From CAG-791 sp000431495 (GTDB lineage: Bacteria > Bacillota > Clostridia > Lachnospirales > Lachnospiraceae), in assembly GCA_052117605.1 (NCBI GenBank), contig JBQKIT010000005.1: a stretch of 64,000 nt of DNA; one strand, given 5' to 3'. The notes below the pieces were generated by a model, which had not been told where the DNA came from, did not search any database, and was given only the letters and a program-made list of their open reading frames with translations. This document shows positions 43,822 through 51,965 of this stretch, one piece after another; the stretch's first letter is position 1, and every line of letters starts with the position of its first letter. The position numbers and the translations under genes were made by a program.

Positions 43822-44520
43822 TTGGGAAAATTATTTGATCTTGAAAATCCGGTCATGAGAGGGCTGTCACGTCTTGCAGACATGATGATTCTGAATTTGC
43901 TGACCTTACTTCTGTGCCTTCCGGTTTTTACAGCCGGTTCTGCGCTGACTGCCATGTACTATGTGGAGCTGAAGTGGGCAAGAAAAGAAGAAGGATACAC
44001 GGTTCGGCCGTTCTTTCAGCAGTTTAAGGATAACTTTAAGCAGGCAACCGGCGAGTGGCTGATTATGCTGGTAATCGTTGCTGTTCTGGCACTGGATCTG
44101 TTCATGTTCCGTCAGGCACCGGATGCATTTCCGAAGGTGCTGCGGTATCTGGTGATCGCGCTGTCCATCGTCCTGTTCCTTCTTCTGCAGTGGGTTTTCC
44201 CCCTTCAGAGCCATTTCGTCAATACCGTGAAGACGACCTTTAAGAATTCTGCACTGATGGCGATCGCTAACTTCCCGAGAACGCTCGGGATCGGAGGAAT
44301 CTGGCTGGTATCCGCAGGCCTTGCGGTGCTGTCAGTTCTTGCACTCCCTCAGATTTTCCCGTTTGTGGTTCTGTTCGGACTCAGCGTTCCCGGTTACGTA
44401 ACCTGTCTCCTTGTCAGCAAGCCGTTCTCAAAGTTTGAGCCGGAGAAGATCGAGCTTACCGAGGAGGAAAGCGAAGAAGAGAAGGAAGAAGCCTTCCGTA
44501 TTCTGAACGAGAGCAGATAG
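43822..44520 (+). CDS. DUF624 (YesL-family) membrane protein
   Basis: A 232-residue integral membrane protein beginning MGKLFDLENPVMRGLSRLAD, the typical YesL/DUF624 opening, with TM segments near residues 20-47, 72-92, 100-125 and 150-195, and an acidic Glu-rich C-terminus. Such proteins are common next to sugar ABC importers and glycoside hydrolases in Firmicutes; function unknown. The start is TTG at 43822 with AAAGGG upstream. It precedes a sugar ABC ATPase gene, consistent with the family's usual company. Confidence 0.88.
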   Translation: MGKLFDLENPVMRGLSRLADMMILNLLTLLLCLPVFTAGSALTAMYYVELKWARKEEGYTVRPFFQQFKDNFKQATGEWLIMLVIVAVLALDLFMFRQAPDAFPKVLRYLVIALSIVLFLLLQWVFPLQSHFVNTVKTTFKNSALMAIANFPRTLGIGGIWLVSAGLAVLSVLALPQIFPFVVLFGLSVPGYVTCLLVSKPFSKFEPEKIELTEEESEEEKEEAFRILNESR

Positions 44521-44625
44521 GCACTGCATCCGGTACAATATGTTGAATGAGAAAATGCGTTTTGGGTAATGTGCCTATTCAAAGCGAAAATACTTAAACA
44601 AAATCAACAAAGGCGAGAATGGAGT

Positions 44626-44704
44626 CCCCCTTCTTCTGTATTATTGCCAAGAGAATTCCAGCTATTTTTGTGGAATTAGGTGATGGTAAGAAGAGGGGGT
44701 TTTT
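44626..44704 (+). terminator. Long hairpin with T-tract upstream of the sugar ABC ATPase
   Basis: CCCCCTTCTTC (44626-44636) pairs with GAAGAGGGGG (44690-44699, one bulged base). TTGCCA (44644-44649) pairs with TGGTAA (44684-44689), and AATTCCA (44654-44660) with TGGAATT (44671-44677). Five Ts follow (44700-44704). Formally an intrinsic terminator after the DUF624 gene, but its three-tier stem of about 75 bases is unusually elaborate and could be an attenuator or a small-RNA 3' end. Confidence 0.65.
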
Positions 44705-44766
44705 CATATACTTAGTACAGTCGCAAACGCGGAGGGGGATCTTCCGCAACAACAGGAGGACATAAA

Positions 44767-45879
44767 ATGGCAAGTCTTAATTTGGAGCATATTTATAAGA
44801 AGTACCCGAATGGCTTTGAGGCTGTTAAGGATTTCAATCTTGATATCGAAGATAAGGAGTTCATCATCTTCGTAGGACCTTCCGGATGCGGAAAGTCTAC
44901 CACTCTTCGTATGATCGCAGGTCTGGAAGATATTTCCTCCGGAACTCTTAAGATCGATGGAAAGGTTATGAACGATGTAGAGCCGAAGGACCGCGATATC
45001 GCAATGGTATTCCAGAACTACGCTCTGTATCCGCACATGACAGTATATGATAACATGGCATTCGGACTGAAGCTTCGCAAGGCTCCGAAGGACGAGATCG
45101 ACAAGATGGTTCGCAATGCGGCAAAGATCCTTGATCTGACCAACCTTCTTGATCGTAAGCCGAAGGCTCTTTCCGGTGGACAGAGACAGCGTGTTGCCAT
45201 GGGACGTGCAATCGTACGTAATCCTAAGGTTTTCCTGATGGATGAGCCTCTTTCCAACCTGGATGCTAAGCTTCGTGTTCAGATGAGATCTGAGATCGCT
45301 AAGCTGCACCAGAGACTGGGCACCACCATCATCTACGTAACACATGACCAGACCGAGGCTATGACTCTTGGTACCAGAATCGTTGTTATGAAGGACGGCG
45401 TTGTTCAGCAGGTTGATACTCCTCAGCACCTGTATGATCTTCCCTGCAACCTGTTCGTAGCAGGCTTCATGGGATCTCCGCAGATGAACTTCCTGGATGC
45501 AACCGTTAAGGTAAACGGTGCTCAGGCATCTCTGCAGATCGGCAATGCAGTGACTGTTCCGCTGAATGCTGAGAAGTCCAAGGCTCTGATCGATGGTGGC
45601 TATGACGGAAAGACCGTTGTTATGGGTATCCGTCCTGAGAACCTTTCCGATCATCCGGATGATCTTGCAAAGTCCAACGCAATCTTCAAGGCAAAGGTTA
45701 ACGTATACGAGCTTCTTGGTGCAGAAGTATTCCTGTACTTCGATGTAAACGAGACTCCGATTACTGCCCGCGTTGATCCTAAGACCACCGCTCGCCCGGG
45801 ATCTGAGGTTGAGTTTGCAATCGATACCGAGAAGGTTCATGTATTCGACAAGGAAACTGAGAAGACCATCTGCAACTAA
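44767..45879 (+). CDS. MsmX/UgpC-type multi-sugar ABC transporter ATPase
   Basis: ATPase subunit that energises carbohydrate uptake-1 family importers, often shared by several permeases. The 370-residue protein has Walker A GPSGCGKST near residue 38, Q-loop VFQNYALYPHMTVYDN, the signature LSGGQRQRVAMGRAI near residue 135, Walker B VFLMDEPLSNLDAKLR and the H-switch VTHDQTEAM, then a C-terminal TOBE/OB regulatory domain. No permease or binding-protein gene is nearby, so it is an orphan 'house' ATPase as in Bacillus msmX. Codon use suggests high expression. Terminator at 45912. Confidence 0.94.
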   Translation: MASLNLEHIYKKYPNGFEAVKDFNLDIEDKEFIIFVGPSGCGKSTTLRMIAGLEDISSGTLKIDGKVMNDVEPKDRDIAMVFQNYALYPHMTVYDNMAFGLKLRKAPKDEIDKMVRNAAKILDLTNLLDRKPKALSGGQRQRVAMGRAIVRNPKVFLMDEPLSNLDAKLRVQMRSEIAKLHQRLGTTIIYVTHDQTEAMTLGTRIVVMKDGVVQQVDTPQHLYDLPCNLFVAGFMGSPQMNFLDATVKVNGAQASLQIGNAVTVPLNAEKSKALIDGGYDGKTVVMGIRPENLSDHPDDLAKSNAIFKAKVNVYELLGAEVFLYFDVNETPITARVDPKTTARPGSEVEFAIDTEKVHVFDKETEKTICN

Positions 45880-45911
45880 TTTGGTTGCTTCATAGTTTAT
45901 GAAAAATGAGA

Positions 45912-45939
45912 GGGATGCGCATTGGCGCATCCCTTTTTT
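45912..45939 (+). terminator. Terminator after the sugar ABC ATPase
   Basis: GGGATGCGC (45912-45920), ATTG loop, GCGCATCCC (45925-45933), six Ts. Confidence 0.95.
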
Positions 45940-45952
45940 GTAAAGAATTGTA

Positions 45953-45981
45953 TTGTTTTTAACAAAAACGGCGTGTAGAAT
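45953..45981 (+). promoter_or_regulatory. Probable promoter of the PucR/CdaR-type regulator gene
   Basis: TTGTTT (45953-45958), 17-base spacer, TAGAAT (45976-45981). The -35 is embedded in a palindrome, TTGTT-TTT-AACAA (45953-45965), a possible operator. The leader to the ATG at 46130 is about 140 bases with no recognised structure. Confidence 0.5.
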
Positions 45982-46129
45982 ATTACAACAGGTAATCATA
46001 ATAGATGAAAAATCTTGATTTTGACGGATTTTGTCTGCGCAAAAACAGCCTTGCGGGAAGATGCAGACAGAGAGAAGAACTTGTTCTCATGGAAAATGGA
46101 TGAATTTCTGCAGGGAGAAGGGAAGATAC

Positions 46130-47218
46130 ATGCTTTCATCACAGATTGTTAAGAGTTGCCTGGAGGAGCTTACCTCCATTTCGAAGGTGGAGTTCTGCGT
46201 GCAGGACGTGAACGGCGGCTTGTTTGCTATGACGCAGGGAGCAGAGATTCCGGCTGCAGATATCGTTTCCGGATTTGCGAAATCCTCCGTAGACAGTCAG
46301 ATTGTCGGCAATCATTATCTGCTGAAAATCCGTGACGAAGAAGACACGGCATATATTCTGACCGCCATCGGGGATGGAGATCACACACTGATGATTGCAC
46401 GAATTGCTGTCAGCGAGATACAGAATCTGATGGTCGCTTACCGTGAGAAGTATGACCGGAACAATTTCTTCCAGAATCTTCTCCTGGACAACCTTCTTCT
46501 TGTGGACATTCACAACCGTGCAAGAAAACTGCACATTAATTATCAGGTTCCCCGCGCCATCATTCTGGTGGAGCTGGAATCGGACGGAGAGACTTCGGCA
46601 AGCGAACTCCTGGGCAGTATTTTCACGGCACATAATGGGGACTATCTGACAGAGGTTGACGAGACCAGCGTGATTATCATCAAGGCTGTGGAGACAGCAG
46701 AGTCTTATGATCAGCTGGAGCAGGCGGCAACCGTTGCCGTAGATATGCTGAACACGGAGGCCATGCTGAAGGTTCGCGCTTCCTACGGATCCATTGTGAC
46801 AGATCTGAAGAACATTTCACGCTCCTACAAAGAGGCGAGAATGTCAATGGATGTCGGTAAGATTTTCAATGCGGAGAAGATGGTGAATTCCTACAATCAG
46901 CTCGGGATCGGACGGCTGATCTATCAGCTTCCCTCCAATCTGTGCAATGTATTTATTCACGAAGTGTTCGGAGAGGAAGTTCCGGATAATCTGGACGCAG
47001 AGACACTTTCGACCATCAACTGCTTCTTTGAGAACAATCTGAACGTATCCGAGACGTCCAGGCAGCTCTTCATTCACCGCAATACGCTGGTTTACCGGAT
47101 CGAGAAGCTGCAGAAGCAGACCGGTCTGGACATCCGCAATTTCGACGATGCTCTCCGGTTCAAGATTTCTCTGATGGTGATTAACTATCTGAAGTATCTG
47201 AATGCGAAAGAGTATTGA
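46130..47218 (+). CDS. PucR/CdaR-type helix-turn-helix transcriptional regulator
   Basis: A 362-residue regulator with an N-terminal sensor-like region (residues about 1-110), a middle GGDEF-like/CdaR domain, and a C-terminal Fis-like HTH_30: NCFFENNLNVSETSRQLFIHRNTLVYRIEKL in visible parts near residues 303-333. CdaR/PucR proteins govern sugar-diacid or purine catabolism; this truncated-sensor version is common next to an MsmX-like ATPase gene in Lachnospiraceae-type genomes. The start at 46130 has GAAGGG upstream. I infer it may regulate carbohydrate uptake, but there is no direct evidence. Confidence 0.85.
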   Translation: MLSSQIVKSCLEELTSISKVEFCVQDVNGGLFAMTQGAEIPAADIVSGFAKSSVDSQIVGNHYLLKIRDEEDTAYILTAIGDGDHTLMIARIAVSEIQNLMVAYREKYDRNNFFQNLLLDNLLLVDIHNRARKLHINYQVPRAIILVELESDGETSASELLGSIFTAHNGDYLTEVDETSVIIIKAVETAESYDQLEQAATVAVDMLNTEAMLKVRASYGSIVTDLKNISRSYKEARMSMDVGKIFNAEKMVNSYNQLGIGRLIYQLPSNLCNVFIHEVFGEEVPDNLDAETLSTINCFFENNLNVSETSRQLFIHRNTLVYRIEKLQKQTGLDIRNFDDALRFKISLMVINYLKYLNAKEY

Positions 47219-47256
47219 TCCGGGCATTTGACGTAGGTGGACAAAAAGAGAGAGCT

Positions 47257-48225
47257 TCAACGGATACCGGTGCCGTCCCAGGCGGGAATAAAGCTTTTGG
47301 AGATGGTGCCGCCCTCCTGCAGAAAACCGTTTTCAATTCCAAGGGATATGGCGAAGTCAACGACTTCGTCATATTCTTTTTTTGTGACAGGACGGGACAA
47401 AAGAGGGTCATCCGCACAGCGCGGCATGGGCGTGTACTGATTCATAATGCTGATGAAAATCCGATTTCCGTAGGTTTCGTAGAGATAGCGCAGTATTTCC
47501 ATGGAATCCCGGGTGTGCCCGGGCATGACCATGTGGCGGACGATGACACCCCTTGTCATCAGGGGATCGTTGCGGTCATCCTCTTCGTTCAGAGAAGAGG
47601 AACCGTCGGCGAACAGCGGCTCCGGGCACTGGCGGACCATCTCTGCAATGGCAGCAGTGGCAGACTGCCAGTAGTCCGGAGCATTGGAATAGGAGGCGGA
47701 GATCTGGGGATCATGATATTTCAGATCCGGAAGATAGATATCCACGAGACCCTCCAGAGCACGAAGCACTTCCGCCTTCTCATAGGATGCCGTGTTATAT
47801 ACAACAGGAATGTGAAGTCCGCGCTGTCTGGCTTTTTCAAGGGCGGGAATCAGAACGTGCAGAATGTGTGAAGGCGTAACCAGGTTGATATTGGAGGCAC
47901 CCTGCTCCTGAAGCTTTTGCATAATATCAGAAAGCTTATCCGCAGTCAGCGTTTCGCCTGTATAAGAGGAAGCTGCGGTCTTTCGCATCCCGCCGGAGAT
48001 GTCGACATTCTGACAGAAGCGGCAGCCGAGATTGCAGCCGGTAAAGAAGATGGCTCCGGAGCCGTTTGCTCCTGAAATGCAGGGCTCCTCACAGTATAGC
48101 AGTGCGGCGCGGGCAGCGCGGATGGTCTCCGGAAGACCGCAGAAGCCAAGCTCTCCGGCCTTACGGTTTACGCCGCAGTTTCGCGGGCAAAGGCGGCAGT
48201 TTGTAAGATCCATAAAATTCATCAT
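47257..48225 (-). CDS. Radical SAM protein, PflX/pyruvate-formate-lyase-activase-like
   Basis: Radical SAM protein of about 322 residues with an N-terminal cysteine-rich segment (NCRLCPRNCGVNR, then GFCG) before the [4Fe-4S]-SAM motif GCNLGCRFCQNVDIS near residue 65, a pattern seen in 'putative pyruvate formate-lyase activating' PflX proteins and the AmmeMemoRadiSam relatives. The target glycyl-radical enzyme, if any, is not in the window. The ATG at 48225 follows GAGG; a TTG at 48237 is less likely. Encoded downstream of the SRP RNA on the same strand, converging on the regulator gene with only 38 bases between. Confidence 0.87.
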   Translation of the reverse strand: MMNFMDLTNCRLCPRNCGVNRKAGELGFCGLPETIRAARAALLYCEEPCISGANGSGAIFFTGCNLGCRFCQNVDISGGMRKTAASSYTGETLTADKLSDIMQKLQEQGASNINLVTPSHILHVLIPALEKARQRGLHIPVVYNTASYEKAEVLRALEGLVDIYLPDLKYHDPQISASYSNAPDYWQSATAAIAEMVRQCPEPLFADGSSSLNEEDDRNDPLMTRGVIVRHMVMPGHTRDSMEILRYLYETYGNRIFISIMNQYTPMPRCADDPLLSRPVTKKEYDEVVDFAISLGIENGFLQEGGTISKSFIPAWDGTGIR

Positions 48226-48285
48226 AAACATCCTCAAAACAAAAGGCCCGGAAAATTCCTGAAAATCTCCGAAGCAAAATCAAAA

Positions 48286-48479
48286 AAATCCTGTCGCCGA
48301 CAGGACCCGGGCACGGTACCGGATACATCGCTCCGCCAGGCTTCCTCACGGCACATGAAAGGATCTGCTTAGTGCTGCTTCGTTCCCGATCTGACACGGT
48401 TCGCAGGATTCATTGCGTGAGACCCAAACTTCAATACGATGCACCCGGGCGGCTGCCCGAGCCCTGCCAGCGGCAGGAT
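48286..48479 (-). ncRNA. ffs: Signal recognition particle RNA (4.5S/6S type)
   Basis: The minus strand contains the conserved apical SRP domain: GTCAGATCGGGAACGAAGCAGC, here split as GTCAGATCGGGAAC and GAAGCAGCACTAAGCAGA (around 48360-48405), with the distal arm TGTGCCGTGAGG. The 5' end ATCCTG pairs with 3' CAGGAT, and CCCGGGTGC pairs with GTGCCCGGG in the long stem. Two small hairpins at the 5' end (CCTGCC-GCT-GGCAGG and CGGGC-AGCC-GCCCG) look like a compact Alu-type domain. The terminal stem CCTGTC-GGC-GACAGG plus T7 (48288-48282) ends the transcript. Length is about 194 bases, shorter than the roughly 270-base Bacillus RNA. It follows tadA, as in many Firmicutes. Confidence 0.9.
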
Positions 48480-48485
48480 TTCATT

Positions 48486-48514
48486 AGTATAGCAAATAAG
48501 CCGATTGCGGGCAA
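48486..48514 (-). promoter_or_regulatory. Promoter of the SRP RNA (minus strand)
   Basis: On the minus strand TTGCCC (48514-48509), 17-base spacer, TATACT (48491-48486) with a TGC extended -10. The predicted start falls at 48479-48480, exactly the 5' end of the SRP stem. Confidence 0.8.
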
Positions 48515-48541
48515 GAGCTTTCCCGGCAGGTTATACCGCAC

Positions 48542-49057
48542 TTATCCTTCCGAGGTTCCTTCTGCGATTTCTGCAGCGGCGTCCTTCCGAAGCATGCGGT
48601 TGCGGATGCGAAGGTCACGGAAAAACTGCTGCAGAAGGCAGCGGCATTCGTCTGCGAGAACATCGCGCGTGATCTCAGACTGATGCATCAGCTTCTCATT
48701 GGCGACGATGTTCAGAAGTGAGCCTGCGCAGCCGGATTTGTCGCTCGCTGCGCCAATGACGACGCGGTCAATGCGGGCCTGCTCAATGGCACCGGCACAC
48801 ATGGGACAGGGCTCCAGAGTGCAGTACAGGGTACAGCCCTCGAGTCTCCAGTCGCCAAGCCTGCGGCTGGCCTTGCGGATCGCGGTGATTTCTGCGTGCG
48901 AGAGCGTGGAGTGATCGGTGTTGCGGCGATTGTAGCCGCGGCCGATTATGGTTCCGTCTTGGACAATGACACATCCGATGGGCACCTCGCCGATTGCCAT
49001 GGCTTTTCTGGCCTGCGTGAGTGCCTGCTTCATGTATTTCTCATCTGTGGTCAGCAT
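48542..49057 (-). CDS. tadA: tRNA-specific adenosine deaminase
   Basis: Converts A34 to inosine in the wobble position of tRNA-Arg(ACG). The 171-residue cytidine-deaminase-fold protein has the catalytic HAE at residues 54-56 and the zinc ligands PCPMC at 83-87. Its C-terminus extends about 15 residues beyond the usual core. Located directly upstream of the SRP RNA on the same strand, the typical Firmicutes arrangement; dnaX, often next, is absent. Confidence 0.95.
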   Translation of the reverse strand: MLTTDEKYMKQALTQARKAMAIGEVPIGCVIVQDGTIIGRGYNRRNTDHSTLSHAEITAIRKASRRLGDWRLEGCTLYCTLEPCPMCAGAIEQARIDRVVIGAASDKSGCAGSLLNIVANEKLMHQSEITRDVLADECRCLLQQFFRDLRIRNRMLRKDAAAEIAEGTSEG

Positions 49058-49110
49058 GGAGATTCCTTACTTGCGAAAAAACAGTCTTGCATATATGATA
49101 ACAATGTCAA

Positions 49111-49132
49111 ATACCTAGAGCCCAATAGGAAT
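49111..49132 (+). promoter_or_regulatory. Candidate Rrf2/IscR operator upstream of the suf genes
   Basis: Inverted repeat ATACCTA (49111-49117), 8-base spacer, TAGGAAT (49126-49132), one mismatch between arms. It lies 90 bases before the Rrf2 gene in the divergent gap with tadA. A TATAGT at 49170-49175 could be the -10. Autoregulation is inferred from family habit. Confidence 0.4.
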
Positions 49133-49220
49133 ACTGAAATTAGAGAATGGGGCCGCGGTTACTAAAGAGTATAGTGCAGAAACAGAACAGGAACAACCGG
49201 AAGAGGGCGGAAAGAATACT

Positions 49221-49658
49221 ATGAAAATTTCAACAAAAGGCAGATATGCACTGCGTATGATGTTGGACCTTGCGGTTCATGATACCGGTGAGTACATTTC
49301 ATTGAAGGATATTTCAGAGAGACAGGATATTACGGTGAAATATCTGGAGCAGATCGTTACAGCACTGACCAGATCCGGATATCTTCGCTCGCAGCGAGGC
49401 AATAACGGTGGGTATCGGCTGGCAAAACGACCGGAGGACTACACGGTAGGCGACATTCTCCGTGTCATGGAGGGGCCGCTGAATCCGGTTCCGTGTCTGG
49501 AGGGAGACAGCAACCCGTGCGTGCGTTGTGAGGACTGCACCGTGCTTCCGTTCTGGAAGGGCTTTGCAAAGGTGATCAATGAATATGTGGACAGCGTGAC
49601 GCTTCAGGATCTGAAGGATCAGTCGGAGGCGCTTGCAGGGAATGACTTTGTCATATAG
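49221..49658 (+). CDS. Rrf2-family regulator, IscR-like
   Basis: A 145-residue winged-helix regulator starting MKISTKGRYALRMML, the Rrf2 opening, with DNA-recognition segment YLRSQRGNNGGYRLAK near residue 54. Cysteines 92, 100, 103 and 106 form a potential [2Fe-2S] ligand set as in IscR, so it probably senses cluster status. It directly precedes sufCBDSU and likely controls them and itself; a candidate operator is at 49111. The gap of 105 bases to sufC contains no strong terminator. Confidence 0.9.
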   Translation: MKISTKGRYALRMMLDLAVHDTGEYISLKDISERQDITVKYLEQIVTALTRSGYLRSQRGNNGGYRLAKRPEDYTVGDILRVMEGPLNPVPCLEGDSNPCVRCEDCTVLPFWKGFAKVINEYVDSVTLQDLKDQSEALAGNDFVI

Positions 49659-49763
49659 CAATTGTTGTTATGGCAACAGACAAAGTGAAGTTCACTGTGG
49701 CAAAATATCCATCCTGAGTGAATAATCAGAATTATTTTCCGAGCGGAGCAAATGGAGGAAGCT

Positions 49764-50513
49764 ATGGCAGATACATTATTGCAGGTGACGGACCTGTCGA
49801 CAGCCATCGAGGAAGGTGAGCTGCTTCATCATATTAATCTGGAGATCGGTGCCGGTGAGACACATGTTCTGATGGGACCGAATGGAGCCGGCAAATCGAC
49901 TCTTGGCTATACGCTGATGGGAAATCCCAACTACAAGGTGACAGGCGGAAAGATTGTTTTTGACGGTGAGGACATCACAGCTCTGTCAGCTGACAAGCGC
50001 GCGCAGAAGGGAATGTTCCTCTCCTTCCAGAATCCGCTTGAGGTACCCGGCTTGTCCCTCGAGGCGTTCCTTCGCAATGCCATTCGTCAGAAGACGGGCA
50101 AGCCGCTCAAGATTTTTCAGTTTAAAAAAGAACTGGAGGCAACGATGGAGCTGCTTGGTATGGATGAATCCTATGCAGAGCGTGACCTGAATGTGGGCTT
50201 TTCCGGCGGCGAGAAGAAAAAGGCGGAGATTTTGCAGCTTCTTATGCTGAACCCGAAGCTTGCCATTCTGGATGAGACGGATTCCGGTCTGGACGTGGAT
50301 GCGGTACGCGTTGTTTCCCGGGGCATCGAGGAATACCAGAAGAAGAGAAACGGTGCATTGCTTATCATCACCCACTCCACGAGAATTCTGGAGTGTCTGA
50401 AGGTAGATTATACGCACGTACTGGTAAAAGGGAATCTGGTGCATACCGGCGGAGCGGAGCTGGTGGACGAGATCAATGAGCGCGGATTCGAGAGATTTGC
50501 AGGAGCGCAGTAA
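49764..50513 (+). CDS. sufC: SUF iron-sulfur assembly ATPase SufC
   Basis: ABC-type ATPase of the SufBCD scaffold. The 249-residue protein has Walker A GPNGAGKST near residue 37, signature GFSGGEKKKAEILQ near residue 150 (SufC-type EKK), and Walker B LAILDETDSGLDVDA. Start at 49764: GGAGG at 49752-49758 is its ribosome site, so an in-frame ATG at 49752 is rejected. First gene of sufC-B-D-S-U. Confidence 0.96.
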   Translation: MADTLLQVTDLSTAIEEGELLHHINLEIGAGETHVLMGPNGAGKSTLGYTLMGNPNYKVTGGKIVFDGEDITALSADKRAQKGMFLSFQNPLEVPGLSLEAFLRNAIRQKTGKPLKIFQFKKELEATMELLGMDESYAERDLNVGFSGGEKKKAEILQLLMLNPKLAILDETDSGLDVDAVRVVSRGIEEYQKKRNGALLIITHSTRILECLKVDYTHVLVKGNLVHTGGAELVDEINERGFERFAGAQ

Positions 50514-50563
50514 AGGACGAGAGTACCGATGCCGCAGACGGACTGCGGCATAGAGAGGCAACT

Positions 50564-51964
50564 ATGGCAGAACAACAATTCAAAGAGATCGATCGAAGCC
50601 TGTACGATTTTAAGGATGATGAATCGGAAGGCTTCTATCGTATGCAGGAAGGCCTGACTGCGGATATTGTGGAGAGAATCTCCGAAGAGAAGCATGACCC
50701 GGAATGGATGCGGGAGTTCAGGCTGAAGTGTCTTGACCTGTACAATGAGCTGGAGGTTCCGAACTGGGGCCCGTCCATTGAGGGACTGGACATGGACCGG
50801 ATTTCTTCGTATGTCCGGTCTCATTCGGATATGAAGGGCGACTGGAGTGAGGTCCCGGACGAGATCAAGAATACCTTTGAGAAGCTCGGAATTCCGCAGG
50901 CTGAGCGTGAGTCTCTTGCGGGCGTCGGCGCGCAGTATGACTCGGAACTGGTATATCATAATCTGCAGAATGATGTGGCGAAGCAGGGCGTAGTTTACAC
51001 GGGCTTTGAAGAGGCAGTGACCGGTGAGTATCAGGATATGGTGAAAGAGTACTTCATGCATCTGGTACCGCCGACTGATCACAAATTCGCAGCACTGCAT
51101 GGAGCGGTGTGGTCCGGCGGATCCTTTGTTTATGTGCCGAAGGGCGTGAAGGTGGAGATTCCGCTTCAGTCCTATTTCCGACTGAACGCAAAGGGAGCAG
51201 GACAGTTTGAGCATACGCTGATTATCGTAGATGAAGGGGCGGATCTTCATTTCATTGAAGGCTGCTCGGCACCGAAATACAATATTGCCAATCTTCATGC
51301 GGGCTGCGTGGAGCTGTATGTCAAGAAGAATGCAAGGCTTCGCTATTCCACGATTGAGAACTGGTCGAAGAATATGTACAACCTCAACACCAAGCGCGCA
51401 CTGGTGGAGGAGGGCGGACGGATGGAATGGGTTTCCGGCTCTTTCGGCTCCCATGTTTCCTATCTGTATCCGACAACCATTCTGAAGGGTGATCATTCTC
51501 ACTGCGAATTCACCGGCATTACCTTCGCGGGCGGCGGACAGAATCTGGATACCGGCGCCAAGATGGTACACATCGGTGAGGATACCTCTTCTTATATCAA
51601 CACCAAGTCCATCTCCAAGGACGGAGGAATCAGCACCTATCGCAGCAGCATTGAAATCAAAAAGAGTGCGAAGGGAGCAAAGGCATCGGTGGATTGTGCG
51701 TCTCTGATGCTCGATGACATTTCCCGTTCGGATACGATTCCCGCAATGGATGTGCGCACCGCGGATGCGGATGTGGGACATGAAGCAAAAATCGGCCGCA
51801 TCAGCGATGAGGCGGTCTTCTACCTGATGTCACGGGGCATCAGCGAGACGGAGGCAAGGGCGATGATTGTTTCCGGCTTCGCGGATCCGGTCAGCAAGGA
51901 GCTTCCTTTGGAATATGCGGCGGAAATGAACAACCTGATTCGCCTGGAAATGGAGGGAATGTAA
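50564..51964 (+). CDS. sufB: SUF scaffold protein SufB
   Basis: Core scaffold subunit of SufBCD on which clusters are built. The 466-residue protein shows the family's beta-helix segments, including VWSGGSFVYVPKGVKVEIPLQ in part, EGCSAPKYNIANLHAG near residue 230, and C-terminal HEAKIGRISDEAVFYLMSRG. It has AGAGAGG upstream. sufD starts one base after its stop. Confidence 0.96.
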   Translation: MAEQQFKEIDRSLYDFKDDESEGFYRMQEGLTADIVERISEEKHDPEWMREFRLKCLDLYNELEVPNWGPSIEGLDMDRISSYVRSHSDMKGDWSEVPDEIKNTFEKLGIPQAERESLAGVGAQYDSELVYHNLQNDVAKQGVVYTGFEEAVTGEYQDMVKEYFMHLVPPTDHKFAALHGAVWSGGSFVYVPKGVKVEIPLQSYFRLNAKGAGQFEHTLIIVDEGADLHFIEGCSAPKYNIANLHAGCVELYVKKNARLRYSTIENWSKNMYNLNTKRALVEEGGRMEWVSGSFGSHVSYLYPTTILKGDHSHCEFTGITFAGGGQNLDTGAKMVHIGEDTSSYINTKSISKDGGISTYRSSIEIKKSAKGAKASVDCASLMLDDISRSDTIPAMDVRTADADVGHEAKIGRISDEAVFYLMSRGISETEARAMIVSGFADPVSKELPLEYAAEMNNLIRLEMEGM

Positions 51965-51965
51965 G

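Noticed and set aside
49659..49763. Rex-like site TTGTTGTTATGGCAACAG before sufC
   Set aside because: Only about 9 of 14 consensus positions match, no better than chance in this context.
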